From Rhizobium mongolense USDA 1844 (GTDB lineage Bacteria > Pseudomonadota > Alphaproteobacteria > Rhizobiales > Rhizobiaceae): 52,276 nt of DNA. The notes under the pieces are model-generated. The model made no database searches and had not been told where the DNA came from. It saw nothing but the letters and a program-made list of their open reading frames with translations. The stretch is taken from positions 1 to 52,276 of the forward strand of contig NZ_ATTQ01000029.1 in the NCBI RefSeq assembly GCF_000419765.1, written 5' to 3'. The translations under genes and the position numbers were made by a program. Of the stretch, positions 43,731 through 52,260 are shown piece by piece; the stretch's first letter is position 1, and each line of letters starts with the position of its first letter.

Positions 43731-44987
43731 TCAACGGCTCTCCTTCAACTTCTCAAGTCGCGCTGCAAGGGCGCTCAGCCCGGCCTTGATATCGCCGCCG
43801 CCTGAAAGCATGTCGTGGACCGAGCGATAAAAGGCTTGCGAAACGCGGTTGTAGCTCGTGCCGGTATAGCCTGAGGGACGGCTTGCGCTATCGGCGAATG
43901 CCTGCTGGTTGTCCTTGAGGAAGGGCAATTTTGCCAGCACGTCCGGATCGCTGTAAAGCGCCTGGATCGACGGGTTGTAAGCCGCCTCGATCGCCCGCAT
44001 CTTCTGCATGTCGGGAGCGGTGATGAAGTTCACGAAATCGGCCGCAACCTCGGGCTTGGCACTGAACTTTGAGACGCCGTAATACATCGGGCCGAGGCAG
44101 CCGCTCGACTTTTGGCCCTCCTTGCCGACGGGAAGCGGCATCACGCCGACCTTGTCGATGACAGCACTGCCTTTCTGGTGGGACGTTCCCCAAACATAAG
44201 GCCAGTTGCGATGGAAAACTGCGTTTCCGGACTCGAAGATCGCGCGGGAGGCTTCCTCGTCGTAATTCAGCACGCCTTCCGGGCTGATGCTGCCGATCCA
44301 GCCTTTGGCCTTCTCGATCGCTTCGGCTGCCTGCGGATTGTCGATCGTCACCTTGCCATCGTCCGAGATGATCGTGCCGCCGCCGTTTGAGGCGATCAGT
44401 TCGATAGCGTCGCAGGTAAGACCTTCGTAGCTCTTGGCCTGCCAGGCATAACCCCACATCTCGCCATTGCCGGCGGCGCGTTCCTTGTCCTGGATTTCCT
44501 TTGCACTGGCTGCAAGCTCGTCCCATGTCTTCGGCGGCTGTTTGCCGTATTTCTCCAGAAGATCCTTGCGATAATACATCAGCCCGACATCCATATAGGC
44601 GGGCATGGCGACCAGCTTGCCGTCAAGCTTGCCTGCGCCGAGCGTCGAGGCGAAATGCTTGTCCTGGTCTGCCTGCGGCACCAGGGTCGTCAGGTCGAGC
44701 AGGTTGTTTTTGAACATGCCGAGCCAGATGACGTCCAGAAACAGGACGTCGATGTCCTTGGATTTCGACGCCAGAAGCTGCTGATAAAGCGGGATGGCAT
44801 CATCCAGCAAAGCCGGCATCTTGTTGATCTTCGCCTCGTTGCCGGTCTTTTCCTTCCAGGCATTGGCGACCGTCGTACAAAGCTCGAACTCGGTCGGCGA
44901 GCAGAATACGGAAATGGTTTCCGCATGGGCGTTCCCGGTCCAAATGCCGACGGAGATGGCTAAAGCAGCAAGACTTCTCTTCAACAT
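43731..44987 (-). CDS. Sugar ABC importer solute-binding protein, system 1
   Basis: A 418-residue periplasmic protein of solute-binding family 1. The signal peptide is MLKRSLAALAISVGIWTGNA with cleavage at HAE. The mature sequence has DIDVLFLDVIWLGMFKNNLL, GKLVAMPAYMDVGLMYYRKD and PPKTWDELAASAKEIQ, like ThuE/AglE-type disaccharide binders. First gene of operon 1, read from a promoter shared with the divergent GntR gene. The start has AAGGGAAC upstream; the frame to 45050 enters the promoter and is rejected. Confidence 0.92.
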   Translation of the reverse strand: MLKRSLAALAISVGIWTGNAHAETISVFCSPTEFELCTTVANAWKEKTGNEAKINKMPALLDDAIPLYQQLLASKSKDIDVLFLDVIWLGMFKNNLLDLTTLVPQADQDKHFASTLGAGKLDGKLVAMPAYMDVGLMYYRKDLLEKYGKQPPKTWDELAASAKEIQDKERAAGNGEMWGYAWQAKSYEGLTCDAIELIASNGGGTIISDDGKVTIDNPQAAEAIEKAKGWIGSISPEGVLNYDEEASRAIFESGNAVFHRNWPYVWGTSHQKGSAVIDKVGVMPLPVGKEGQKSSGCLGPMYYGVSKFSAKPEVAADFVNFITAPDMQKMRAIEAAYNPSIQALYSDPDVLAKLPFLKDNQQAFADSASRPSGYTGTSYNRVSQAFYRSVHDMLSGGGDIKAGLSALAARLEKLKESR

Positions 44988-45055
44988 GAACTGTTCCCTT
45001 TTTGTGATAGCGCTTCGGTATCTATGGAACTCTATGGCTCCTGGGTACACATTAG

Positions 45056-45080
45056 GACTGGTTATATCCAGTCATGTCAA
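45056..45080 (-). promoter_or_regulatory. Promoter -35 with adjoining GntR-type operator
   Basis: On the minus strand TTGACA (45080-45075) is followed at once by an inverted repeat, GACTGG-N6-CCAGTC (45056-45073 on the plus strand). The repeat fills the space where -10 contact and melting occur, so a bound regulator would block the importer promoter. The divergent GntR protein is the obvious candidate. Confidence 0.6.
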
Positions 45081-45120
45081 TATGGACTTTGTCGAGAATT
45101 ACGTGGAGAGTGGTTGCAAA

Positions 45121-45945
45121 ATGACAGCAAAGGAAAGGGGAACAGGTTTGAACAAGCGTCAGGAGCGCCCGCTTTCCATTATGCCTCAGAGTCTGGTGGA
45201 TCGCGAAGATCCCCGGCCGCTCCACAAGCAAGTCTATGAAGCGCTTTTGACGTCGATTCGGAACGGCAAGCTGCCGTTGCGGGGGAAATTGCCCTCGGAA
45301 CGCGAATTAGTTGATCTTTTCGATGTCAGTAGGATTACCATTCGGCACGCAATACGCGAGTTGGTCCAGCAAGGCGTGGTGACGAGCCAGCCGGGCAAAG
45401 GGCTTTATGTGGCAGAACATAGCGGCGGCTTCGAGCTGCAGGTCCTCAAGAGCTTCACCGCCACAGCTATTTCGAACGGCCGCGTTCCTGGACATCGCCT
45501 GATCGAGGCACGTGTCCTTCGTGCACCGCTGGAGATCAGCCGGCCGCTTTTCCTGCCGCCCGGCGCCGATGTCGTCGTGCTCTCCCGATTGCGCTTGCTC
45601 GATGAGATCCCGGTTGTCATTCAGACGGATTGGCTGCCGGCCGCGCGTGTTCCTGGCCTTCTGGACCTGGATTGGACGGTGGGCAACCGCTCGCTCTATG
45701 CAGAGCTGCGCCAGCACCATCACATCCATCCGTCGCGCGGGCAAACAACATTGAGCGCGCGTCTGGCGTCTGCTGACGAGGCGGAGATGCTTGGCTTGCA
45801 TTCGCCGGCCGCTGTCCTGACCGTCGATCAGATTGCCTTCGACAACCGCAACCGGCCGGTGAACCTCACGGCCCTTGTGCATCACCCGCAACGCTATCCC
45901 CTGACGCTCGCGCAATCTGAAACGGGCGACATCGCGCAATATTGA
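45121..45945 (+). CDS. GntR-family regulator (HutC/UTRA type)
   Basis: A 274-residue repressor. The winged helix (~35-100) reads DPRPLHKQVYEALLTSIRNG, LPSERELVDLFDVSRITIRH and AIRELVQQGVVTSQPGKGLY. The UTRA ligand-binding domain follows (~115-260: PGHRLIEARVLRAPLEISRP, then HHPQRYPLTLA). Divergent from importer operon 1, it probably represses it until the sugar or its phosphate binds. The start is uncertain: ATG at 45121, ATG at 45082 and a TTG at 45148 after AAAGGGGAACAGG are all in frame. Confidence 0.88.
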   Translation: MTAKERGTGLNKRQERPLSIMPQSLVDREDPRPLHKQVYEALLTSIRNGKLPLRGKLPSERELVDLFDVSRITIRHAIRELVQQGVVTSQPGKGLYVAEHSGGFELQVLKSFTATAISNGRVPGHRLIEARVLRAPLEISRPLFLPPGADVVVLSRLRLLDEIPVVIQTDWLPAARVPGLLDLDWTVGNRSLYAELRQHHHIHPSRGQTTLSARLASADEAEMLGLHSPAAVLTVDQIAFDNRNRPVNLTALVHHPQRYPLTLAQSETGDIAQY

Positions 45946-46243
45946 CGAGATGTCGACGTGTTCCGCAACCATCGCCACTGGGATGACGACGACGGCACGG
46001 GCTTTCCCTACGAGCATTGCGCAGCTCTGTCGCTAGGTGGAACCTGTCGCGAAACGAAATGGGAGGCCCTGAGCCTCTGTGGCGGTCAGGAAAACCAGTG
46101 CAAGATCCGCGAATGGGTCTGCACCTAGGGCAGACGAAACACCGCGCATTGCTTCCCTTAAATCGTGTACGTTCTCGGCGGCCAATCCAGTGCGCACCAA
46201 TGAAGATGTGGCGCACGCCCCCGGGGGCCATTCGATGAGGCCA

Positions 46244-46603
46244 TTACTCGGCAATGGCCCCAATTAGCTTCTTGTTGGACATCGACTCCACGTCGGTGAC
46301 GACAAGCTTGTCGTCCGAGCGCGAAATCTCGAGGCTTTGGCCAGGTTCGCCAATTTTCCCCGGCACGGATATCGTCGCCGATTGCCCCTCGGAGAGAGTG
46401 GCTGAGAAACGCACCGGAACTCCGGCTTCTCCCTCCGCAATCGTTGCAACCACTCGATAACTGTCATTTTCGTCGGTGTAGTAGAAGACGCCATGAAAAC
46501 CGCCGACATGGATACTTTCCCCCGCCATGGGGGGCAGCTCATCGGCATGCAACGGAGACGCGGCCAGGCCGAATGCCACCAAGCCACCAATAAAGTTGAT
46601 CAT
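46244..46603 (-). CDS. Small exported protein of unknown function
   Basis: A 119-residue protein with a signal peptide (MINFIGGLVAFGLAASPLHA) and a small beta-rich mature part (HVGGFHGVFYYTDENDSYRV, then GQSATISVPGKIGEPGQSLE). I do not recognise a family. The ATG follows GGAG at 7 nt; the frame continues to 46729 but that leader has no export signal at its start. It is divergent from the HxlR regulator gene across a strong inverted repeat, so HxlR is a likely controller. Confidence 0.72.
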   Translation of the reverse strand: MINFIGGLVAFGLAASPLHADELPPMAGESIHVGGFHGVFYYTDENDSYRVVATIAEGEAGVPVRFSATLSEGQSATISVPGKIGEPGQSLEISRSDDKLVVTDVESMSNKKLIGAIAE

Positions 46604-46769
46604 CGCGAGGCTCCGTTTGGATGGTGCCGATCTCGGGTGGCCGGTGGCGACATGATGATGCGATTGCGCGCGCCGGCGGTTAAGTTCTGGATGGGGAGCG
46701 CCAAGATTGATCTTGTTCATGGAAGTCACTTCTTTCTTTGTGCTGGATTACAGCTTGAAAGGATGTTAC

Positions 46770-46804
46770 TATCATTTCGATACGAAGTCACTATCGAAAT
46801 GATA
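46770..46804. promoter_or_regulatory. 13-bp perfect inverted repeat, HxlR operator
   Basis: TATCATTTCGATA (46770-46782) and its exact complement TATCGAAATGATA (46792-46804) with a 9-bp spacer, ending five bases before the HxlR start codon. Size and spacing fit a dimeric winged-helix regulator covering its own promoter. It also lies within the divergent promoter region of the exported protein. Confidence 0.8.
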
Positions 46805-46809
46805 CGAAC

Positions 46810-47241
46810 ATGAAGAATCTTTCCGACGCCTCTTGCCCAATTGCCCGCAGCCTCACCTGCGTCGGCGACGCGTGGAGCATGCTGCTCCTTCGTGACGCGA
46901 GCATGGGCCTCACCCGCTTTGACGAATTCCGCAAAAGTCTGGGCATCGCCCCCACCATTTTGACCCGACGGCTGGCGACGCTGACGGAGGAGCGACTTCT
47001 GGAAAAGCGGCGCTACTCGGAGCGGCCTCCGCGCGATGAGTACCAGCTGACCGCCGCCGGACGCGATTTCTTGCCGGTGCTTGTCTTACTGGGTGCGTGG
47101 GGACGCCAGTATCGTGGAGAAGGCAGGTTGGCGCGATACGTCGACGCGGAGACAGGAGAGGATATTGAGCCGGTAGCCGTGGATGCCGTCACAGGGGCAA
47201 AGATCGGCACTCGCCCGATTCGCGTTGCAACACCCGAATAG
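46810..47241 (+). CDS. HxlR-family transcriptional regulator
   Basis: A 143-residue DNA-binding protein with the HxlR pattern CPIARSLTCVGDAWSMLLLR, then GLTRFDEFRKSLGIAPTILT, RRLATLTEERLLEKRRYSER and YQLTAAGRDFLPVLVLLGAW. The N-terminal Cys near residue 9, used for redox or aldehyde sensing in several relatives, is present. The operator directly before its start implies autoregulation. Slightly longer than the ~110-residue norm, with a C-terminal extension. Confidence 0.92.
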   Translation: MKNLSDASCPIARSLTCVGDAWSMLLLRDASMGLTRFDEFRKSLGIAPTILTRRLATLTEERLLEKRRYSERPPRDEYQLTAAGRDFLPVLVLLGAWGRQYRGEGRLARYVDAETGEDIEPVAVDAVTGAKIGTRPIRVATPE

Positions 47242-47484
47242 CCGGCATGCGCCCGCAGTGCCACTGTACCTGGCCATAGCTCTGAAAAACAACCTACACC
47301 GACTCGTCCGCGGCTGTGAATCAGCGTCACACATGGCCTGGGTTCAGGGCGGCCAAGCTAAAGGTGTCCGATCCGGCGACAGGTGACTGATCGTCCCTGA
47401 ACTCGTGCGTTTGTGTGGAGAATGGTGCCGAAACTTAAGCAATGGGGCGTTGCCGAGCGAGTCTTTGCTTTCCGAGGGCGCCAG

Positions 47485-47890
47485 ATGCAGCCGGTCACAA
47501 TATTGCTTGTCGATGATGACGCTTCGGTGCTGCAGGTCTTTCAACACGTGCCCACCGACGCGGGATTCGAGGTGCACACGGTATCTGACGGAAGGAAGGC
47601 CATACACATTATCTGGGCGCCGCCGATCCGCCCAGGCAAGGGTTGATCTCCGATATCCGGTTGGGAGACGGGCCGGACGGCTGGAAGGTGGCTCGCGCTG
47701 CGCGAAATCGCGCCGGGGATTGCTTTACACGAGTGGGAACAATTCCGCCGAGTGGGAAACAAAAGGTCTTCCGAACAGCATCATGCTTCAGAAGCCTTTC
47801 GCCCTCGCGCAGTTGGTCACCGCGATCTCGCAATTGCTCAACGAAAGCTCGATCCCGGAAGAGAGCCGCGCGGCTCGACTCCATCCGCTA
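47485..47890 (+). pseudogene. Single-domain response regulator, frameshifted
   Basis: Frame one gives TILLVDDDASVLQVFQ and DAGFEVHTVSDGRKA (acidic pocket). Frame two gives LISDIRLGDGPDGWKVARAA (the phospho-acceptor Asp in SDIRLGDG). Frame three gives NSAEWETKGLPNSIMLQKPF and ALAQLVTAISQLLNESS (the conserved Lys before Pro-Phe). In order these rebuild a receiver domain of about 125 residues like those partnered with HWE kinases. At least three indels disable it. Confidence 0.8.
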
Positions 47891-48218
47891 GAGCTCGAAA
47901 AGCTCGAACTACCACAGGTCGCGAGCTCCCATTATCAGTTTTCCGGATCGGCGGCAGACGCATCGCCAGGCGCCTGCGTCCAGCTTAGGCGGTTGGATCA
48001 TTCATGTATCTCCTTCAATCTCCTGCCTGTGTCCGCGACGGCGGCGCCTTTCGATCCGCAAATAGTGCCAGCAACGGACATTGAGGTGGGTTTCGGACAA
48101 AAGGCCGGGGACTATCAGACTGAGGTCCTGGGCGTGGAACAACCCCTTACCCAGGTCGTTGGTTGGCAGCGGTCACGAAAGGCCGGCCCCCGCCGCGAGG
48201 GGCTGAGGAGAAGGAACA

Positions 48219-48374
48219 ATGATCTATCCCGAAGAGAAATCTAGTGATCTGACCGCGCCGCTCGCCATCCTGCTGGCAATTGCCGGCATTCTGGCGGCGC
48301 TTTTCGCCAGGCCGAAAGGATACCGCCGGCAGCGTTGGGGTTCCACAAACTCAATAGCAGGGGCGGGAAGATGA
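48219..48374 (+). CDS. Small one-helix membrane protein, coupled to BA14K gene
   Basis: A 51-residue ORF: MIYPEEKSSD, then a hydrophobic helix (LTAPLAILLAIAGILAALFA) and a basic tail (RPKGYRRQRW). It has a strong ribosome site (AGGAGAAGGA) 5 nt before ATG, and its stop overlaps the next ATG by ATGA, which argues that it is translated. I recognise no family. It may anchor or assist the exported protein encoded next. Confidence 0.6.
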   Translation: MIYPEEKSSDLTAPLAILLAIAGILAALFARPKGYRRQRWGSTNSIAGAGR

Positions 48375-48955
48375 AAGCCATCGCATCCGTTGTCTTTGGA
48401 ATCGTCAGCTCGGTCGGGGCGTGCGTAGCCGCCGCATCTGTCGCGTCACACGTCGTGGGGGATGCCGAACCTCATGCTTTCAATGACCTTGCAACGCGCG
48501 ATCTATGGACTACGAGGCCGGTGAAAGTCGATCCTCGGCAGCAGCGTTATGAACGAATTCCGCCTCTTTATTCGAGCTATGTCACCGAAGCGTCGGCGAC
48601 TATGACCTCAAGAGCGAGGCGGCCGGATTCCGCTCGCTCGTCAACCGAACGTCACACAACGCAACCAAAACTTTCGACCGAACACCTTGCTTGGTGTGCG
48701 GAACGCTACCGCTCCTTCAATCCCGCGACCAATAGCTATCGATCCTATAGCGGTGAGACCCGCGAGTGCTCTTCGCCGTTCCAGCGAATTGTCGCCGAAG
48801 CAAATGAACGCGTCGGCACGAAAATGAACACACAGGCGGCAGCCCGGTGCGCCGCTCGATACAAGTCGTATCGACCGGAAGACAATACGTATCAACCATG
48901 GGAAGGGCCGCGGCGCAGCTGCGACGCGTCGGACCTCGTCGCGATGAGCAACTGA
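48371..48955 (+). CDS. BA14K-family exported protein with two repeats
   Basis: A 194-residue protein with an N-terminal hydrophobic signal (MKAIASVVFGIVSSVGACVA). Two copies of the BA14K motif are present: HLAWCAERYRSFNPATNSYR (~109-137, ending GETREC) and AARCAARYKSYRPEDNTYQP (~157-184, ending RRSC). BA14K is a Brucella/rhizobial antigen family with lectin-like activity reported. Most members carry one motif, so a tandem pair is less usual. Start coupled to the small ORF by ATGA overlap. Confidence 0.82.
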   Translation: MKAIASVVFGIVSSVGACVAAASVASHVVGDAEPHAFNDLATRDLWTTRPVKVDPRQQRYERIPPLYSSYVTEASATMTSRARRPDSARSSTERHTTQPKLSTEHLAWCAERYRSFNPATNSYRSYSGETRECSSPFQRIVAEANERVGTKMNTQAAARCAARYKSYRPEDNTYQPWEGPRRSCDASDLVAMSN

Positions 48956-49245
48956 TCACCGGCGGTGATCGCGAGGTGCGGACCATGTTGCAAACGCCGC
49001 GGTTGTGAGTTGGAGAGCGGGATAGCAACTACGCTGAAAACTAAAATTCCATCAGGCAAAGACGAGTCTTCAGTTCTTGAGCAGGACCGGAAGCACTTAT
49101 CGTTTGCATCCAGGCTTCGATTGATTGACCTCCAAGAGCGGAGGGCAGCCTGGATCTCACATAGGCTTATATGTAGCTTTTGATCCATGGACGAAATCCA
49201 TTTGGCTGCTATGTCCTTGTCGAGATACCAACGCGGAGAAACTCG

Positions 49246-49791
49246 ATGTCAGAACTCGTGGTGCTCGGTTTCGATACCGCCGACAAGGCGGACGCCATTC
49301 TCAACCGGCTTGTCCAACTCGAGAAGGAATACCTTGTCGATCTGGAAGACGCGGTCGTCGCAGTCCGCGACAGCTCGGGCAAGGTCCGACTGAAACAAAG
49401 TATCAATCTTACCGCGGCCGGCGCGGCGAGCGGCGGCGTTTCTGGTGCTCTGTGGGGATCGCTGGTCGGTCTCCTGTTCCTCAACCCTCTGGCGGGCATG
49501 GTCCTCGGTGGCGCCTTCGGCGCCGGATCGGGCGCGCTTGCTGGTTCAATAACCGACTATGGGATCGACGACGATCTCATCAAGCGGCTGGCCGAAGCGA
49601 TTCCAGCCAATAGCTCGGCGCTGTTCCTTCTCGTCCGGAAGGCGCAGCCCGAGAAGGTGCTGGAAGCATTCAAGGGTGAGCATGCCAAGGTACTGCGCTC
49701 GTCGCTGTCTCCGGAGCAAGAGGAGCGTCTACGTCGGGCCCTCGCCGCCGAACCGCTCGTCCCATCTGCTCCGCCTTCGTCCAGCATGTGA
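49246..49791 (+). CDS. DUF1269 family membrane protein, copy 2
   Basis: A 181-residue paralogue of the protein at 7817-8311, with the same order of motifs: SELVVLGFDTADKADAILNR, QLEKEYLVDLEDAVVAVRDS, then glycine-rich LWGSLVGLLFLNPLAGMVLG and ITDYGIDDDLIKRLAEAIPA. The C-terminus has an extra Pro/Ser tail. The ATG follows GGAGAAACTCG; the frame to 49180 adds an unlikely leader. Function unknown. Confidence 0.86.
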   Translation: MSELVVLGFDTADKADAILNRLVQLEKEYLVDLEDAVVAVRDSSGKVRLKQSINLTAAGAASGGVSGALWGSLVGLLFLNPLAGMVLGGAFGAGSGALAGSITDYGIDDDLIKRLAEAIPANSSALFLLVRKAQPEKVLEAFKGEHAKVLRSSLSPEQEERLRRALAAEPLVPSAPPSSSM

Positions 49792-49899
49792 TGGCTTCTG
49801 GACTATTGCGAATAGCGCTAGAAATTTGAAGCTTGTCTGTCGACGGTTGCCTTTGGCTACGGGAGAAGCGTCGAAGACCTCGTGGTAAGGACGTAGCCG

Positions 49900-50928
49900 G
49901 TGAAGGTGCGATTTGCGAAGTCTTTCTCGCGACTATTGAAGACGCAAAGGAAGTTTCAAAGCCTCTTCGAAAAGGCTTGGAAAAGTTCGCAGACGAAAAC
50001 GAGACCCACGTCGACCAGATCGAAAGGCGGCGCAAATCCGGTCCTCAGGGAGATAGTCGGCTTCGGCAGTAACCCCGGGCGGCTTGGAATGAAACTTTTT
50101 CTTCCGAAGCGGTTGCCAGCAAAGCCGCCGCTCGTCGTGATCCTTCATGGGTGCCGGCAAACGCCTGAGAGCTTCGACGCTTCAAGCGGATTTTCCAGGC
50201 TCGCCGCCCAGCGCGGATTTGTTCTTCTTTATCCGCAACAGAAGAATGCCAACAATGCCCATGGCTGCTTCAACTGGTTTCGGCCAAGCGCAGTGGCGCG
50301 TGACCGCGGCGAGCTGATGTCTGTCCGGCAGATGATCGAACATGCAATTGACCGCCACCGGATCGATCGGACCCGGGTCTACATTGCGGGGCTATCTGCG
50401 GGGGGAGCAATGACATCGGCCCTTATCGCAACATATCCCGGCCTTTTTGCCGGTGTCGCGATCGTCGCTGGAATGCCCTTTGGAACCGCAAGGGACGCAG
50501 TATCCGCTTTGCGTGCGATGAAATCCGGCACCGCGCCTCCACCGGGCGGATGGGGCAGCCCAGTCAAAGCGGTTTCGCCTGCACAGAGCGTATGGCCACC
50601 AGTCTCCATATGGCAAGGAACAGAAGACCGCGTGGTGAAGTCCGTTAACGCGAAGGCATGCGTTGCCCAATGGCTCGAGGTTGGCGGCATCCCGGAAGAA
50701 ATGCGCCGCACAGTTGTCCGGCCCTGGGGTACGCTCGTCCGGTGGGAGCAAGACGGGCGTTTTCGGGTGTTGCTCTACATGTTACAAGGGTTTGGCCATG
50801 GGCTTCCAGTGCGAGATCTCGGGAAGAAGGGCCGGGGACGAAAGCTCGATCCCTATGTCCTTGACGCGGGTATTTCCGCTCCAGCCGAGCTCATGCGTCT
50901 CTGGGGTTTGAAACGGTTCGTTCCTTGA
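49900..50928 (+). CDS. PHB depolymerase-family esterase
   Basis: A 342-residue alpha/beta hydrolase of the LpqC/PhaZ-like esterase family. It has oxyanion-hole HGC (83-85) in VVILHGCRQTPESFD, nucleophile Ser166 in YIAGLSAGGAMT, Asp243 in GTEDRVV and His300 in GFGHGLP. There is no signal peptide; the N-terminal ~45 residues are basic. Possible substrates are polyhydroxyalkanoate oligomers or feruloyl/acetyl esters. A GTG start at 49900 has TAAGGA upstream; an internal ATG at residue 64 would lose part of the first strand. Confidence 0.87.
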   Translation: MKVRFAKSFSRLLKTQRKFQSLFEKAWKSSQTKTRPTSTRSKGGANPVLREIVGFGSNPGRLGMKLFLPKRLPAKPPLVVILHGCRQTPESFDASSGFSRLAAQRGFVLLYPQQKNANNAHGCFNWFRPSAVARDRGELMSVRQMIEHAIDRHRIDRTRVYIAGLSAGGAMTSALIATYPGLFAGVAIVAGMPFGTARDAVSALRAMKSGTAPPPGGWGSPVKAVSPAQSVWPPVSIWQGTEDRVVKSVNAKACVAQWLEVGGIPEEMRRTVVRPWGTLVRWEQDGRFRVLLYMLQGFGHGLPVRDLGKKGRGRKLDPYVLDAGISAPAELMRLWGLKRFVP

Positions 50929-51203
50929 ACATAACTGCTGCCTTTCTCGTTCCGGGCGAGAAGTCGAACCAAAATGCAGCCTGAAAGCCAAATTTTTATG
51001 GTGGCTGGAACGTGCAGCCGTCGACGAATGATGTTGCCGCAGGTATCGTTCAACTGGACGATGGTCGAGCCGCTCACCTCAATCGGCGGCATGGTCGTCG
51101 CCGCTTGCCTTGAAACGCTCATAGTCACCCTTGACGTCGTCGGTCGAGGCTGGCGCTGGGAGCCCGCGGATCAACCGCGGGCTCCATTCGATCGGATGAG
51201 TGG

Positions 51204-51362
51204 TTACTTTGAGGTCTTGTGGCTCTGCTGACCCGCTTTGACGTGCTGTTCGTGAGAACCGCCCTGCTTTCCGGACGAAGAAGACTTCGAGGGCGAGGAG
51301 CTGGATGCGCTCTTTTCGCCCTTGCCTGAGCTACTTCCCTGCTTCTTTTCTGTTGATGCCAT
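51204..51362 (-). CDS. Small Ser/Gly/Lys-rich protein (KGG-like)
   Basis: A 52-residue hydrophilic protein: MASTEKKQGSSSGKGEKS, a serine run, then GKQGGSHEQHVKAGQQSHKT. The GKQGG and KAGQQSHK pieces recall KGG-type stress-protein repeats. It has a strong ribosome site (GGAGG) before ATG at 51362; the frame upstream to 51479 lacks one. Likely disordered and perhaps stress-related; family call is tentative. Confidence 0.6.
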   Translation of the reverse strand: MASTEKKQGSSSGKGEKSASSSSPSKSSSSGKQGGSHEQHVKAGQQSHKTSK

Positions 51363-51942
51363 TAGGTGTTTCCTCCATCGAGACCGTGATCGGTCACGCT
51401 GCCAAACGTCAGTCAGCGCTGTCTGTTCCATCATCGCATCCTGTGACGTGCCGACAACGCAACCGCACGGCGCGCCCATTGTTACACGTCACTCACCTAA
51501 TGACCAAGAAAGGGCCCTCGGAATGATGGACCAGTGGCGTTGATGCTCCTGCCGTTGCGCGTCAAGACGACGAGCCGAGGAAGTCGTTTGTGCTTCCGTA
51601 CGCGCTGGCGTCGCTCCTCGTCTGATGCTTCCCGGGCAACCTTTTACGCATTCTCAAAGTGTCTGTTGTCTCTCGACTAGCGCACTTGTCTGCCGGACCT
51701 TTTCGTTCTTCATCCGTGCCTCCCTAGGTGATGCTGGCAATCGCTCGAATGCAGGTTTTAGTCACCATTTGGCTGGCAACTGAAATTTTACGGCGGACGA
51801 TGGAACTCGCAAAGAGCATGCAAGCAAGGATTGTGTAGCGGTCAGTAACGAACCCATGCCTAAATTGGCTGGAACTTAAAACACCGCAGGGTGTTTCTTC
51901 GATCACGGATCCGACATGAGGTCCGCAGAAGAGGAAACACCG
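51363..51942. other. Intergenic region
   Basis: About 580 bp between divergent small genes. Only short frames without recognisable families; a minus-strand frame (51724-52239) runs antisense through the exported protein gene and is a shadow. No RNA gene or clear operator is seen. Confidence 0.4.
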
Positions 51943-52260
51943 ATGAAAAACACCATTCTGGCGGCCGCCCTGGTAGGGGCATCCGCGCTCTCGGCACTTG
52001 CCCAGACCACCCCCGCTCCCTCGTCGAACGGAAATACACCTGCAGTAGCGACCCCGGACACGAAAAACCCGGCGGCGCCCGTCGAAGGGGCCAACAGCTT
52101 TACCGAAGCCCAGGCCAAGGAGCGCATCGAGAAGGCAGGTTACACCGATGTCAAAGGCTTGAAGCTCGATGACAAGGGGATCTGGATGGCGTCCGCCACC
52201 AAAGACGGCAAATCGGTATCGGTCGCACTCGACTACCAAGGAAACGTAGTCGCCAAGTAA
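51943..52260 (+). CDS. Small exported PepSY-like protein
   Basis: A 105-residue protein with a signal peptide (MKNTILAAALVGASALSALA) and a Pro/Thr-rich linker. The C-terminal ~55-residue domain (SFTEAQAKERIEKAGYTDVK, then GIWMASATKDGKSVSVALDY and QGNVV) follows the PepSY fold pattern (helix, then strands ending Y-G-V). Probably periplasmic; function unknown. The start follows GAGGAAACACC. Confidence 0.75.
   Translation: MKNTILAAALVGASALSALAQTTPAPSSNGNTPAVATPDTKNPAAPVEGANSFTEAQAKERIEKAGYTDVKGLKLDDKGIWMASATKDGKSVSVALDYQGNVVAK

Noticed and set aside
50853..51128. A minus-strand frame of 91 codons possibly resembling a PilZ domain
   Set aside because: It overlaps the end of the esterase gene and lacks the RxxxR and DxSxxG motifs that define PilZ.
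51724..52239. A 171-codon minus-strand frame at the right end
   Set aside because: It runs antisense through the signal peptide and PepSY-like domain of a better-supported gene with a good ribosome site.
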